This document shows, one piece after another, positions 40,269 to 58,727 of a DNA stretch of 64,000 bases. Position 1 is the stretch's first letter; each line of letters starts with the position of its first letter. This DNA is from Asterias rubens (Eukaryota; Echinodermata; Asteroidea; Forcipulatida; Asteriidae): contig NC_047082.1 of the NCBI RefSeq assembly GCF_902459465.1, forward strand, positions 1,364,001-1,428,000, given 5' to 3'. The notes under the pieces are model-generated. The model was not told where the DNA came from. It ran no database searches and saw nothing but the letters and a program-made list of their open reading frames with translations. Both the position numbers and the translations under genes were made by a program.

Positions 40269-41973
40269 GCAGTAACACTAACAGCGCCCAAGGTATTGGG
40301 TCCAACATGTCTTAGCTAGGCCCATCCATGGTTGAATATTCAAGCAAGGTAATTTATTTTAGTTTTACAAGTTTGGTTCAATAATGTCATATTTGGATTA
40401 CTGGCTTCTCTACAATAAAGTTGACAAAATATAATAGTGCGTAGGCCTAACATGGAAAAAGGAAAAGTGCATTTTACCGGCTACGTTCTGACAACATAAG
40501 CTCAGAAACACAATATAGAATGGAGAAAGGAGCCACTAATTATAAGATGTGTAGCGAGGGGTGGCAGAACGGAACCTCCATCCAACAACAAATGAACTAT
40601 AATTTATAAAATTTATGCAAAATGTTATTTATTGTTTATCAAAACTTAATTCAGAAAATATCTCTTAAAAGTTTCCCCTTGATGCCATTGGTGCCATTAT
40701 TAGTGTCCTTATTAATTATACAACAACTCTTTCTGTTTTTGGTTCTTGTTTTTTTTTAGCTTTTCCTTACCTTTTCACACTATCTGTTTCAATTTCACGG
40801 ACGACAAATGCTTCCCAATGCAATTTGTTGTTGATTTTTGAAAGAAAGTTATTTTGTGCACATGCGGCATTACTTTTGAACAACTATTGGGGGCGCCCTA
40901 ACTGTATTTTTTGTCTGCCATTTATTGTAATTTGCATAATAAATGAAAAACATAAATAACCTGAGTTCCCGGATGAGTAAATGTCTCAGACAGGTTTGTT
41001 TTGAATGACGTCATACCCAGGGTCATTCTGTACAGTAAAAATGTCGCAGTACGTCAATTTTCTACAAGGATAGAGCTACGAATTTGTCCGTTTTCTCCAA
41101 AATCGGGCTCTGCCTTTCCGAAGAAGCTCTTAGGGGGCAAGTGTAGGTATTGTAGATTTTAGCTGTTGTTTGTATTTTGCATTCGCGGTTTAGTTTTATG
41201 TAATTTAAATGTATTTTGTTGGATGTAAACAAAGTTGATTTGTTCGCTTGTTTTGGCTTTTGGTTATTTTTATTTCCCCAGTCTGTGTAGCATACCACGT
41301 AATGACAGAAGAGTATGGGTTTGTTTGTTCGGTTTAGTTAAAACCAGGGAAACATTCATGGAAGGGGGGGGGGGGAGAGGGGATGAAGGGGGAGGGGAGG
41401 GAGGGGGGAGAAGAAATTTGATGATTGTAATGACATGATAATTGTTGGAAATGTAATTATGTTTTCTTATGGGGATCGGAACTGCATCCTCTGTCTGTGA
41501 TTCACAGTCAGACAGACATTCATTGGATGTGTTTTTGTAAGGGAAACATAATTGCAGGTTGCATCACCCGACATTTCCCTACCTAGTCCACAAACTACAC
41601 AAGTGGCCCTGCTTTATGCATGGAGGTATCTACCTCCATCCATGCTTATAACATAGTTGGCTGGGGTCTATACTTATCATAGTGGTCTTGACAACACAAC
41701 CCGCTACACTCCATTTTAAGTTCCTTTCGGGATGAGTGCGCGATAAAAGTTCCGTCTACGCGATAAAATGTTGGCTTGAATTTTCCTTTTTAAAGGTAAA
41801 AATTTAGTGTTTGAGTTACCAGTATCAATTCTTCAACAAGAGGAATATTTAAAAATTAAATTAAAGTCCATCACTTTAATAAAAACATACAACATCTCTT
41901 CATAACCCATGTGATTTTCACTGTAATGTGAATAGACTCTAGATTGACTTATAGTACTGTTCTAATATCTTAA

Positions 41974-47655
<5,682 letters not shown>

Positions 47656-48332
47656 AGTCAGAACATTTGCCAAATTGACTGGGAAAAAAGTTCATTCGAG
47701 AGAAAAATCTCGCCACTTGCAGTTTGAAATGTTCCATAAGAAGGTACTGAAAATCACCGTAGCTTAACTTTCAAACCTAACAACTTAATTTATATCGCCA
47801 TATGTAAAGTTTACATTAAACAATGTGGTACAGACTTTGGTACTGAACCATTTAAACTTGAATTTACTTGTATATACAACTAAAAAGAAAAGATTTATAT
47901 TGTTATGGAATGGTTGTGATGTGAATTTAAAAATGAGCTATACTGTAGAAGACAAAATTGTTCTACATGTATGACATAATTTATTTTCTGCTTAATTCTG
48001 TTTTGTGGTGTTACTTGACCGTGTTAGGAAAAACTAATTACGAGGAAGTAATTTAGAGGTTTGTTGGGTTGAATTTTTTGTATATATGAAACTCTAGGAG
48101 TAATAGGGTTTAAATGGTTTGAGAAGTGTTGAGGTTTTGTAGTTGTTTTTTTAATCTGGCAGCCGTCTTGAATTGCTTAGGAACAAGTCTTTGGTCTTTG
48201 AAAGAAAAAAATGAAACAAAACGAAGCGAAAACTTAGAATGATATTGACTATAAAAGGAGAATTCTCCAAAAGACAGTGTACAAAGCATATATTCAAGTC
48301 ATTTGTCTACAATTTAAACAATCGTACTCTGT

Positions 48333-48338
48333 AATAAA
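48333..48338 (+). terminator. Candidate poly(A) signal for PCMTD
   Basis: An AATAAA hexamer lies about 680 nt after the PCMTD stop, within AT-rich sequence without coding signs. Later AATAAA/ATTAAA hexamers near 50,211-50,230 are alternatives for a longer 3' UTR. No transcript data, so this is a motif-based guess. Confidence 0.4.
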
Positions 48339-49494
48339 ATGAAGACTTTTGTGCATTCAAAAGTTTTTTAGCAAGTGTAAATGCATTCTGTATATTTCCT
48401 CTTAAAATGCAACAGCGCAACAAAAACAAAGAAAAAGTATCTGAATTCTATGGTGTTGAATTGCTTATCATTCTGTGACAGTGGCTTTGGAAATATTTTT
48501 CTTGAGTGGTTAAGAGTTTTATACATTGTCAATGTTTTAAAGGTGTTATACAGGATTGGTATAAGGATACAAATTGTTGTTAAATTGTAGTCTGTAAGCT
48601 TAATGGTTATGAAGTTTATATTAGAACTATTTTGGTGGCATACTTCCCTCTGAAATGAAGTCATATTTGAGAAAACTGTATTTCAAAAACTTACAAAAAT
48701 ACAGCAGCTGATTTGGGTTGTTACAACCAAAATTAAGATCATTGTGTTGACATGCTGAAAACTGCATGGTTTTTCTCTATGTTCTCCTTGCTCACAACAA
48801 ATTAAGGTTTGTTGTTTTTGTTTTATATATAAATGTGGCTGATCACACAAAACATGAACACTGTTTGCAGCTATTTTGTCAGCTCTACTAACCCTGTAAA
48901 ACACCTTAAAGGATAATGCAGATTTTCCTGTAAAATTCAAAATATGCGAACAAAGGAACCATTATCAAAATGTTGTAAAAAACACAGGAATCACGATTAA
49001 ATAAATATATATGTAACTAAAGTTAACAAAGCTCACTGAAAAGACCGTGCAACTTGTTTATTTTGTTTTGCAATTATGTTGTTTTCTTAGGGCAGGTTGG
49101 GGGAATAGTGGCTTTAATAAACTGACTTTGATGATACAAGCATGGAATTTGGCAAACATTCAGAGTATGCCAGAAAGATATGAACAAGATATTTGGCTGT
49201 AGGGCCACTAGACTTTGTTCTTCTACATAATTACTTTTTTTGTTTTGCCTTAAAGCCAAATATCTTTCTCGTGACATATTTTGACTGTGAGCCAAGTTCC
49301 ATGCGTTGATCATCTAGAGCCATGATCCCACCACCTTCCTGTGGTACTATTTATTTACAACACACTTAGATGATTATTGGCTTTATATTCTTCTTTAGAT
49401 TGTTCCCTTTATAAAATAGAAAGTGCTTCCTGAATATTTCCTACAGAAGTTTAAAGTGAAGACCAGAATTCCATTTTTCCCCAAAGAAAATGAA

Positions 49495-49570
49495 TAGAAT
49501 GGGATTTGAACCAACGATCCCTTGGTTAAGCATGCCGGCGCTCTACCGACAGCTACCTAGCCTTATGCTG
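49495..49570 (-). mobile_element. tRNA-derived SINE fragment between PCMTD and MYT1-type genes
   Basis: Minus-strand reading gives TAGGTAGCTGTCGGTAGAGC (A-box-like) and ATCGTTGGTTCAAATCCCA (B-box). It is embedded in AT-rich sequence with no coding sign. Confidence 0.5.
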
Positions 49571-52500
49571 GTGTTCTCCCTAGTCAATTTTTCTTTGTTC
49601 AAACCCTAATCCCTCTGCTACTAGCAGGCATAATATCAAAGCAATACCATCAAAGATGCACAACCAAGCAATTTTAAGTTAGAAGTTGCAAAAGAAAGTG
49701 GCAAAATAACTCTAGAAATTAAAGGTCAAACATAGAATTGGTATTCGTACAAAAATAATCAAAACTCAAACTAGACTGAAAGCTCACTGAAAATTAAGTT
49801 CATGTCAGCACCAGTCTCCCATAGAAATGTTTATGTCTGAAACGCTGTCAAGATGCAGAAGACGTCATAATAACCGAAGTTAAAAACAATGTGTTTGAGA
49901 GCTTAAAAACTGTGCATGGTTTTTCCAAATTTGTCTCCCGACTCTGATAACAAACTGAGCCAAGATTATCAGAGATACTGTAGGTTCATGTAGGTGTTGA
50001 GTGACATTAAGCCAGAACTCTGATCTATCGAGTTTACCAATCCTGTTGGCCTATAACTTGTCCTTGACCTCTGCCTTGTGTTCATTTATTGCCAGGAAAT
50101 GTAACTAGCTGACAACTTGTATCGCAAATGTAACATTGTAAGCCTAACCTTTTTCCTGGTTGGTGAGCATTTCACATGGCCTTCGCTGTATTTAAACTTG
50201 TGTACATATTAAAGAAACTTGCGTAAAATAAATTTTAAGGAAGAAGAAGTGACAATGATACCCCTGGAACTGAACAGGAACATCTAAAGGCAAAGTATAC
50301 CTTTGGTTTTGGCAACAGTTCAACTGTATAAATGTAATATACAATAAAACTAACCTGTGAAATCATTTCAAAAGGTGATGGCCCGTAATCTGGAGCAGTT
50401 TTGTCCTCAAACAGGAAGAATAATCCGTAATTGGAATATACAAACTGAGAAGTATTTCATGCAGGAACAGTTCTCAGTTGTCTCTCTCTAAACTGATAAA
50501 CATTGTCACCAGCTGAAGTGCTTCAAGTAACTATAAAATAAATACTAAATAGTAAACTTGCGAGTATACAACCGTGTATAATATCTCTTTTTAGGGAGTG
50601 TTGGCTCTGAAAAGAGCCGGTGTGGTCTCGACGTTTCAAACAGTATACTCTACTCGTCTTTAGGAGTATTAACCAAGGGTATACCTCCCTTTAAGTGAAC
50701 TACATGTACCTATCCCCTAAGAGTGTTTTAAGATTGTCAAGCATAAAATAAACTTCAAACACTCATAGTTTGTGTTCCAGTAGTTCTATAACTCAAGACA
50801 TTGGTTTATCAGGGCAAATGAAACAAGTAGACTTATTTGTTGTTATGGTCAGGGATTTTTTGATTATCAATATTTGTTGTCCTCTTCAAAATTGATGGTG
50901 TACTCCTATAATATGTTTTTGTATATTTTTCTTGAAAGATTTGTAACAATTGATAATTGCTTGATATGTGTTGATATAAGTTATAAATGACATGTTGAAT
51001 AATATAAAAATTGTTGAGTAATTGGTTAACAGCATGGCAGAGATTTTGTCATTTTTAATTATCATAGTATTAGTACAGTATCAAGTCGTCAGCTGTGCTT
51101 TAAGGTCGTTAGTTGAAATTTCATACTCGGAATAACCAAAAGGTTGTAAAAAGTGAAAAAAAAAAACATTAATTTTTTTTTTAAATGAGTCAAAATCAAA
51201 AGTAAATGTTTTTTGTAGAAACTGAATGGTTTTTTTTGCCAACAATTACTTTGGAGACCACTCTTGACCAATAAACTCCATTTACCAGGAGCTCCAAAAT
51301 ATGTAAAAACAATTTGATGAAATCCTTATAAACTGCACTAATAACCCTATAGTCTTGATCCAAGGAGGTACCTCTCCCAACTAATGGTAAACTTTTACTC
51401 TCTTTAGAAATAGAACACAAAGAATGCCCGGATTAACTGTCGTATCTCCGTCTATCTAACTTCTACATGATCACCATAATATTTTGTAAAACAGCAAAAT
51501 TAACAAATTAAAAGAACACACAATTTTCAATTTGTGTTCCAATCAAAAGTATTATAATTTCTTTTTGCAAAATGTTCACATTGATATATGGTTGCCAAAA
51601 TAGGGAGACAGCCAACACAGTTTGTTGAGCGCTGGTCGAGGGTTCAAATCGCACTTGGATCTAGCAAAGCCCTTTTCTTATTGATGGCCATATTAGTGTA
51701 ATACATGCATTAAACAACAAATGGGACCTGAAGCTACATCCCATTTGAAGGACGAAACAATACTGGGAATTTAGTGTATCGCTTAAAGAGATAAGTGTAA
51801 TGAATGGGATTCGATCCCCACACTCTGCTGATCAGGAACACAAAGCTTGAGCGCACAACCCAGGTTACAGTTGTAAAATGCAATTAAAATTCCAAAGAAA
51901 TCTAAGCTGAAGTTTAAAAGGATTTTTTAGGGCGAGTCGTTGTCACCAAAGCAGTCAGTGCAGGGTTTCACTCCCAAGTTTATTGCCTCTGTGTTTTACA
52001 CTATCTGTATCATTAATGTGTTTGTCAATTAACCTAGAATTAAATCATGCCAAACTCCTGTCCTGCTGGATAAGTGATGCTGTAACAAACTATACTTTGC
52101 CGACTCCATTGATTGATGTGTACGAGTCTTTACTATTTGGGGGGGGGGGGGGAGGGGAGGCATCCGGCAACTGAATGATCAAGGCCAAGAGGCTGTCCGA
52201 GGACATCTTGGATCATGGTCCAAGAACTTGCAATCACAAGGTTGTGGGTTCGAATCCTACCAAGCTAACCGTTGATATCACAATGACTAGAATAAGTATT
52301 ATTGTCTAGTTATTGAATTACAATTTATTGATTTGTGCAATTTCCATAATCATAGGTTAAACCAATGTTTGTATGAGAGAGGTTGGCTGTTGCCAGCTTA
52401 TGGTATCGATCAAGATTGGTCTCATCTCATCTAAACAAACGAACAAACAACATCTTGGTTCTACTGGTTCTACCATGGTTCTGCCCACTACTGTTGACAG

Positions 52501-54204
52501 GCTTTTGAATCAAGCAGACCACAGACTAAAGGATCGGCGCAAAGGTCTTGACAGTCTTGCGCAGAGTGAGTGAGCGAGTGGGGTTACTAAGTGGAGAGGA
52601 AAAAAGCTGCAATAGTTTTTGCCTTTTGGTTGATTTTACTCACCACTGCGGAGGTGTTTGGCTGCATATCTGTGATTGATAGTCGGGATGTAGCCTCAAT
52701 GTTGTTGTGCTGATAGATCATGGACAGAAAGGAAACACACTTGCAATGAATTAGCCAATCCATCGAACAGGAGAGAGTTTCTAGTACACACTACCTTATG
52801 GACCCATAGTTGCTCCATTATTCCCTTCTCTGAAATTATCTTTGAGGTGGTGTGCTTGAAGAACACAAGGACTGGCATCAGTTTATCAAAGTCGGCAAAC
52901 ACAAGAAACAGGCTTCAAAATGTAGCATGAGTAACACTTCAGCAAAGCCACTGCTCCACCTTGAACACTATTCTGCCAACTGCCACATTTCAGTGAGCAC
53001 CACCCCCAGCACCTCAATGGGCACCTAGCTGTGTTGTATACACTCTCCTGTGGATATTCTGTTGTCTACACTTCAGAAGAATCACATTCTTGAAAACATT
53101 CCGAAGTTTGCAGATTGGAAATTAAAAAAAAACACCCAACATTTTACCATGAGGTAAGACACTTGTAATTTATTTCTAAGGACTCCATCTCTTGAATAAT
53201 TAATGCACCACAAAACCGATTTTAACCTTATGTAGCTATTTTCTGGTAATCCTGGTCTTTCCAAAGCAGAAAACTCATTATAAACACAGAATAAAAAAAC
53301 AAAGATGTCTTGGTTCTGAAAGTTTTATTTCACTGACAAGTAGTACACATAAACACATTGTGTAAACATTTAGTACATTTTGGAAAAAAGAAAGTAACAG
53401 ATGAGATTACAATTAAGAGTTAATTCTACTGGAAAAGTTCTACATTACACTTTTATCTACAAGTTTATTGTTAGTTTTGCATCGAGTATCTCTATTTAGG
53501 AAGGCTGTAATAAAAATTAAGTTTCTCAAGTTTTTCTTTTCCTTTACTGTTTCGCAATATTGTTTAAAGTTTGAATGACTTTTGACTGTAGTTGTTACGA
53601 ATGCAGACTGCTTGGTGAGCAATAGAAAAAAAGGACAAAGTAATTGTGGTAAATTTAAGTTTGAGTGTATTGGATTGACAGTTTTAGCTAGACCTCCGCC
53701 TGCCTTCCAAATTTCCCCATTGGGCTAAAAAAAAAAAAGAGGAAATGGGCGATCACACTCAACTCTTTTACAGTGTTTTTCAGTTAAAGGTTTCAGTTGC
53801 ATGTCCGAGATTGACAGTGTCACCAAGGCCAGATTGCTGTTGCTGCTGGAAGCCAATGAAGGTATTGTGTGAACTCTTAAGTGTTTGTTTCAATGAGAAA
53901 TACTTTTTCTTTCTTAAGTGCCGGTAAAGTATCCACAAACAACATTGCAAGAAAACCTTTTTTTAGACAATTATTTTGGAGGTTCATTAGCTTCCAATCA
54001 AAAGTTACCCCCTTTTTCTGTAATGATGTAGGGTTTTTGATAGTAACAACAAATAGATGCAATCCTTTTTTAAGTTACCCATTGCAAAGAGGGACTGATA
54101 TTCATGCTGACATTCACCACTAAATACATTTTATTGCCAATAATTTGGTGTCACACAATGAAGAGAAAAACAAAGTTGTTGTCACCCGAGGACCAATCAA
54201 GGTT

Positions 54205-54510
54205 TATATCCCAATTGGGAAAAATTATCCTGATTGAAGTGAAGATTTATCTTGACCGAGGTAAAGCATACTACCACTTGGAGCAAAGCATATCCCAATT
54301 GGAGAAAGTATACCCAAGTAAAGTATTACCACTTGGAGTAAAGCATATCCCAATTGGAGAAAGTATACCCAAGTAAAGTATTACCACTTGGAGCAAAGCA
54401 TATCCCAATTGGGAGAAGTATACCCTAAGTAAAGTGTACCACTTGGAATAAAGGTTATCCCAATTTGGGTAAGTATACCCCAATTGGAGTAAATGCTGAT
54501 TCTAATTAGG
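54205..54510 (+). repeat. 55-bp tandem repeat, about five imperfect copies
   Basis: Units of the form CATATCCCAATTGGAGAAAG then ATACCCAAGTAAAGTATTAC start at roughly 55-bp spacing (54291, 54346, 54401, about 54455), flanked by decayed copies. Each unit contains the palindromic core CCAATTGG. Confidence 0.85.
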
Positions 54511-54929
54511 GTAAAGGTTTGTCCTGATTAACAAGGCCCTGGTTTAAGAGCTTTCCAAGTGCTATGTTATTGCTTGCACACTGTTTTTTGTCCATCCAAA
54601 AACAGTACACCCCATTTAAACCAAAATAAGCTCCGCCCTAATTTTATTGAGCTGCTCCTTTTTGGGAGAAAAAGAAGGCTATACAGGCAGTAGGTATAGT
54701 ATGCATATCAGTGTCTCTGTGCATATCTGAAAGTTGAAAACAAAACTAGGGTAAGCCAGGGTTTATACCCCAGAACAAAATTGGCATTTTGCACAAAGAA
54801 ACTGTCACATTGCAGCCATTTTGTTTTCTTGCATATTTGTCCACATGTATCCAAATTGAGGCTTGAATGAGATTAGGCTGGTTCCTTGTGTATTGAATGG
54901 AAGAGAATTTGGTGCTAAACGAGACTGGT

Positions 54930-55190
54930 GCTTTTTTCAAACTACATTCGTTTCCATGGCCAATTTTACCCAATGAGAGGGGCAACATGGATGCCCTTTC
55001 TTCAAACTTCATTTCATTGCCCCATCTTGCCTCGTGGAGGGGCAACATGGATGCTTTTTCCTCAAACTACCGTCGCCTCATTTTCCCTTTCTGCCTCATG
55101 GAGAGGCAAAAATATTGGAACTTTTTCTTCAAACTACATGCATTTCATTGATCATTTTGCCCAAAGGAGGGGCAACATGGATGCTTTAAA
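54930..55190 (+). repeat. ~60-bp tandem repeat, four copies
   Basis: GAGGGGCAACATGGATGC-type blocks begin near 54979, 55039, 55103 (diverged) and 55169, each preceded by TTGCC...TTTCATT and followed by TCTTCAAACT. Open frames here are periodic artefacts. Confidence 0.85.
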
Positions 55191-57031
55191 AGTCTATTGC
55201 TTCACACGAGTATAGTCAGACTATCCTCTACTAAAAAATGCACAGCACGTTTTCTTTAATCCTTCTCATTAAAGATGAATACACCCGCTGTTTCTAGAAC
55301 AAAAAAAATAAAAAATAAACGACATCAACAATGACAAAAGTCACATTTTCAGACTTTGAAGATTCTGCTAAACATTGAACCATTTCTTCCAACTGCAGGA
55401 AACTGTTTGAGTTACCCAAAGTATCTAAAGGCACCGTCTATCTTAGCTTGAAACTAAAACTCAACTTCTTTTGATTCTGTCAAATATAAATTAAGCTACA
55501 CTTAATAGATGTACATGGAATTTATTATAAAAAAAGTAGTAGTGTTGTTTACTCTCGTACTTGTATTCAAACTAAAACACATTTTTTTTCACGGAGACAT
55601 CGTTAAAAGTTACAATTAATTTTACGACAAACATCAATATTAAGTTCGCTAATTAAAGTATTTAAATTAGTATAGCTGTAATTTGGTTTTAAAACCCTTG
55701 ACTCTCATCTGGCACTCGGTCACTCACAAAGAATCTAATGCACTCGCTCTGTCACGCCAAATCTCACACGCTCATGTAGTTTCTTATTTGCTCGTTCACA
55801 CACTTGTTCATACTCACGCACTTGCTCACTCGCACGGATTCTCACACACTTTTCTCAACTCTCACTCTGTATACCATCCGTTCTATCCCACTCTCGTCAA
55901 TAAATAAGTTTTGCAGTTAGGATGCGTTTACCACATGCCACAGCACAGAAAAATAAGGGGAATTATTGCACGATCCCTACAAAAGAAAACTTTTAAACTC
56001 GTAGCATATACATACATTGACATGGTTTTTTAAACTACAGTAGTTCATATGTACAGAGAGCATCCCGTCTGTTTCTAGTAATTGCTATCAATTTTTTATT
56101 TTAAATATCTACTGAGCATGTCCAGTGCTCTTTGACCTCTTTTATAGAAAACAATACGCTGATATCCTGCCAGGCTGTGCCTGAAATAGCCGCTTCGTCA
56201 ATGGCTCTGGCTAACACAAAAGCCGATGACCACTGCCAAAAAGGGCTGTTTAGACGCAGCCTTAAATTCAGCCTTTTTCTTGCCTTCTTTCATCTGTCTA
56301 CAGAAAAATAAACACAACTTCTTCCTTTTTTCCTCACTTGGCAACAGTCTTGTTGAGTTGACCAATACCAGCCTGTTATAAATAAGACAGACTAAACTTT
56401 TTAACAGTACATCAGATCTGATTGGCCGAGTGTCATACCACACCCAGATATGCAAACTAGGGATTTGACCTTTGTGCATCCCCAAAATTCATTTTACTTC
56501 TATGGAGCAGGAATATAATGCTGAGATTTGTATCGGACAATAAATTATTGTATATAGTACTACTGTCTGTACCTGGCATGATTTACCATTAACGAGGGCC
56601 AACAAAAGAAATTGAAAATGGAGCTGTACAAATGAATTGCAATAAATGGCTTTGTTTGGTCTGAGCCCTTAGGGTCTTCCGTTAAAAAAAGTATAATAAT
56701 TAAATGGCAAATACAGTCACAACCGGAAAAACGAGTAGCTCATTCCAAGATATGTCCCAACAGTGACAAACGTCTTCCCAGAATAAAAAATAAATAAATA
56801 AAAATTGTAAAAAACTGTGGGCAAATTTTATTTTTTGGCAATTTCATAATTTAAAGAGGGCCATGTGATCATGATCATACAGGCCTTTGGATGTGCATGG
56901 AACTATGAGCGCACGCTCTCCATGTACAACCCAGACCTGTTTTGACCTTGACGATTTTAAGCCCCTTATAATGGACAGCGAACAACACCAGACTGTTCCG
57001 TGTACTACATAAACCCCCCTCCCTCCCTTAA

Positions 57032-57209
57032 TATAGACCTTTATCACGCAGTCACCATCTTGGTAATGTTCCTCGTTTCCAATAACAGTAATGAATGCTA
57101 ACATTCATTACGCATGGCACCAGACTATTATTTCGTCTAGCCTCAGTTTGGTTACAGTGAGTTGGAATGGGGTAATATCAAGATGACCACACCATGATAA
57201 AGGTCTATA
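57032..57209. mobile_element. 178-bp mini-element with TATAGACCTTTATCA ends
   Basis: TATAGACCTTTATCACGCAG at the left and CATGATAAAGGTCTATA at the right are inverted complements, extending inward through CACCATCTTG / CAAGATGACCAC. It lies downstream of the MYT1-type stop, so it may be part of that 3' UTR. Confidence 0.75.
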
Positions 57210-58133
57210 GGTCGCTAGAAAAACTTCCAAAACAAAAATGAAAATTTCATTATATACAAGCACACAATCCCTTACTGGACGTTTACATACAAATGATCAC
57301 GGAATATTTTCACAATTTCGTTCGTATAAAAATAATTCAAACTTAAGAAAAAACAAAAATCCCATGAAGGTAGTTATCTGCATACATATTTAAACTGCAT
57401 CAGATTTCAATTATTATTATCATCATTTGTATAAACAAAAACATAACAGTTACTAATTTTGATAAGCCAAGTATAATCCATATCTACCCGACTGGTCAAA
57501 GTACATAAACACTGTTCCTATGGCTATTCAGAAATGGGTTGAAGGCTGGTTTCTGTTTAAACAACTTTGAATTACATGTGCATTATTGAAAATAAGGAAA
57601 GGTCGTCATTGACTGTGAAGATATTGAACAATCGACTTGATCTAAAGATGAGAAAACACCATCGAAATAGAAACTATTTCTCAAGATAATTTAGTCAAGT
57701 ACTATTTTGAAAACCACCTCAAAATGCATTTTAAACAAAACACTACTTGAACACAACAGCAATACCATTAATAATGGAAGGGTTAAGGGTTTTTGACAAT
57801 GAAAGACTACAGATACAGCTGATCTGTATAGAAGAACTAAACTTGCAAGACTGTTGTATATTCTCGCCATCATAACAAACCAAGTACTACTGGTCTTTTC
57901 ATTGAGATTTTGTTTTTATAAGAAGGGAGGGGTTTGTAAAACAAGAGGTTTTAAAGAGTTTGGTCTCGCCATGTTTTGGTCTGACTCTCGTTTTATAATT
58001 TCTTCATAGCTGTGAGTGGTATAATTTTAATAAGCAGGTACACTTTTAAGTATGGCCGACTGTCGTCTGCTTAGTTTTATATACTAGCATCAAGTCTGTT
58101 AACAGCCCAGTACTATTTTATGACTGACCAGTA

Positions 58134-58197
58134 CCTGGTTGTCTCAAGAATCCAACAGCTCTCATCAAGCTGCCTTACAAGTCCTGAGACAACCAGG
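58134..58197. repeat. 13-bp perfect inverted repeat in the MYT1-type 3' UTR
   Basis: CCTGGTTGTCTCA (58134-58146) and its exact reverse complement TGAGACAACCAGG (58185-58197) flank a 38-nt loop, starting 34 nt after the stop codon. In RNA it would form a stem-loop close to the coding end. Confidence 0.7.
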
Positions 58198-58230
58198 AGT
58201 GGGTATGGACCTTACAGTAGAATTCTTCAT

Positions 58231-58727
58231 CTACGTGGCCGACACAGCAATGTTATTGACAACTGCTGATCCCACCGCTGCCACCGTTGCTGTTGGTTTC
58301 ACTTTGGCGCTCTCCACACTCTCAAACTCCATCGGGGTACCTTCTTCCTCCGGCGGGGTCTCCGGCCGATCCTCGGCGCCCTTTGTATCCAGAGTCATCA
58401 GAAATGCTTCAATGTTTTCCCGGCTCAGTCCAGACCTAGCCGGCTGCGGCAGGGCGGCTGCTGCGGGTGGGACGGGCGAAGCCGCTTGGCTCTGCACGTC
58501 GGCAAGGTGCTTGATAAGTGTGTTGCGCAGTTCGTCCAGCTGGTGGGTCAGCGTTCGGTGCTTCTCTTCCATGGAGTTGTGCTCTTTCTCGGCGACGTGG
58601 AGCTTGCCCTCCATGGAGTAGATCTGTCCACGCAGTTTAATCATCTGCGACTCCATCTGGCAATTGTTGTGCTGGAGTTCACTGATTTCAGAGTCCAGAG
58701 CACGGATTTCCTCATCGTTTTCTATTC
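58231..58727 (-). CDS. MYT1: MYT1-type terminal exon: coiled coil and C-terminus
   Basis: It begins [19 protein letters not shown] and continues with heptad-rich sequence to about 58,510 ([20 protein letters not shown]), the family's C-terminal coiled coil. After that come an Ala/Pro linker, a conserved-looking [18 protein letters not shown] segment (compare the NFDAYVSTL motif of vertebrate members), and a roughly 45-residue Glu/Pro/Val-rich end absent from vertebrate proteins as I recall them. Stop TAG at 58233-58231. Confidence 0.95.

Larger units (their letters stand above)
47656..58230. other. Convergent region between PCMTD and the MYT1-type gene: UTRs and repeats
   Basis: The left part is probably PCMTD 3' UTR and the right part MYT1-type 3' UTR. 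A minus-strand AATAAA near 53,320 and another near 56,830 are candidate poly(A) signals for the latter. Tandem repeats at 54205 and 54930, a mini-element at 57032 and SINE B-box pieces account for much of the rest. The window 55,700-55,900 is CACTCG/CTCACA-rich low complexity. I see no further coding exon. Confidence 0.5.

Noticed and set aside
52373..52573. Short frame with LLNQADHRLKDRRKGLDSLA and a following CAGA|GTGAGT donor
   Set aside because: Looked exon-like, but there is no clear acceptor or family match and no partner exon nearby on the plus strand.
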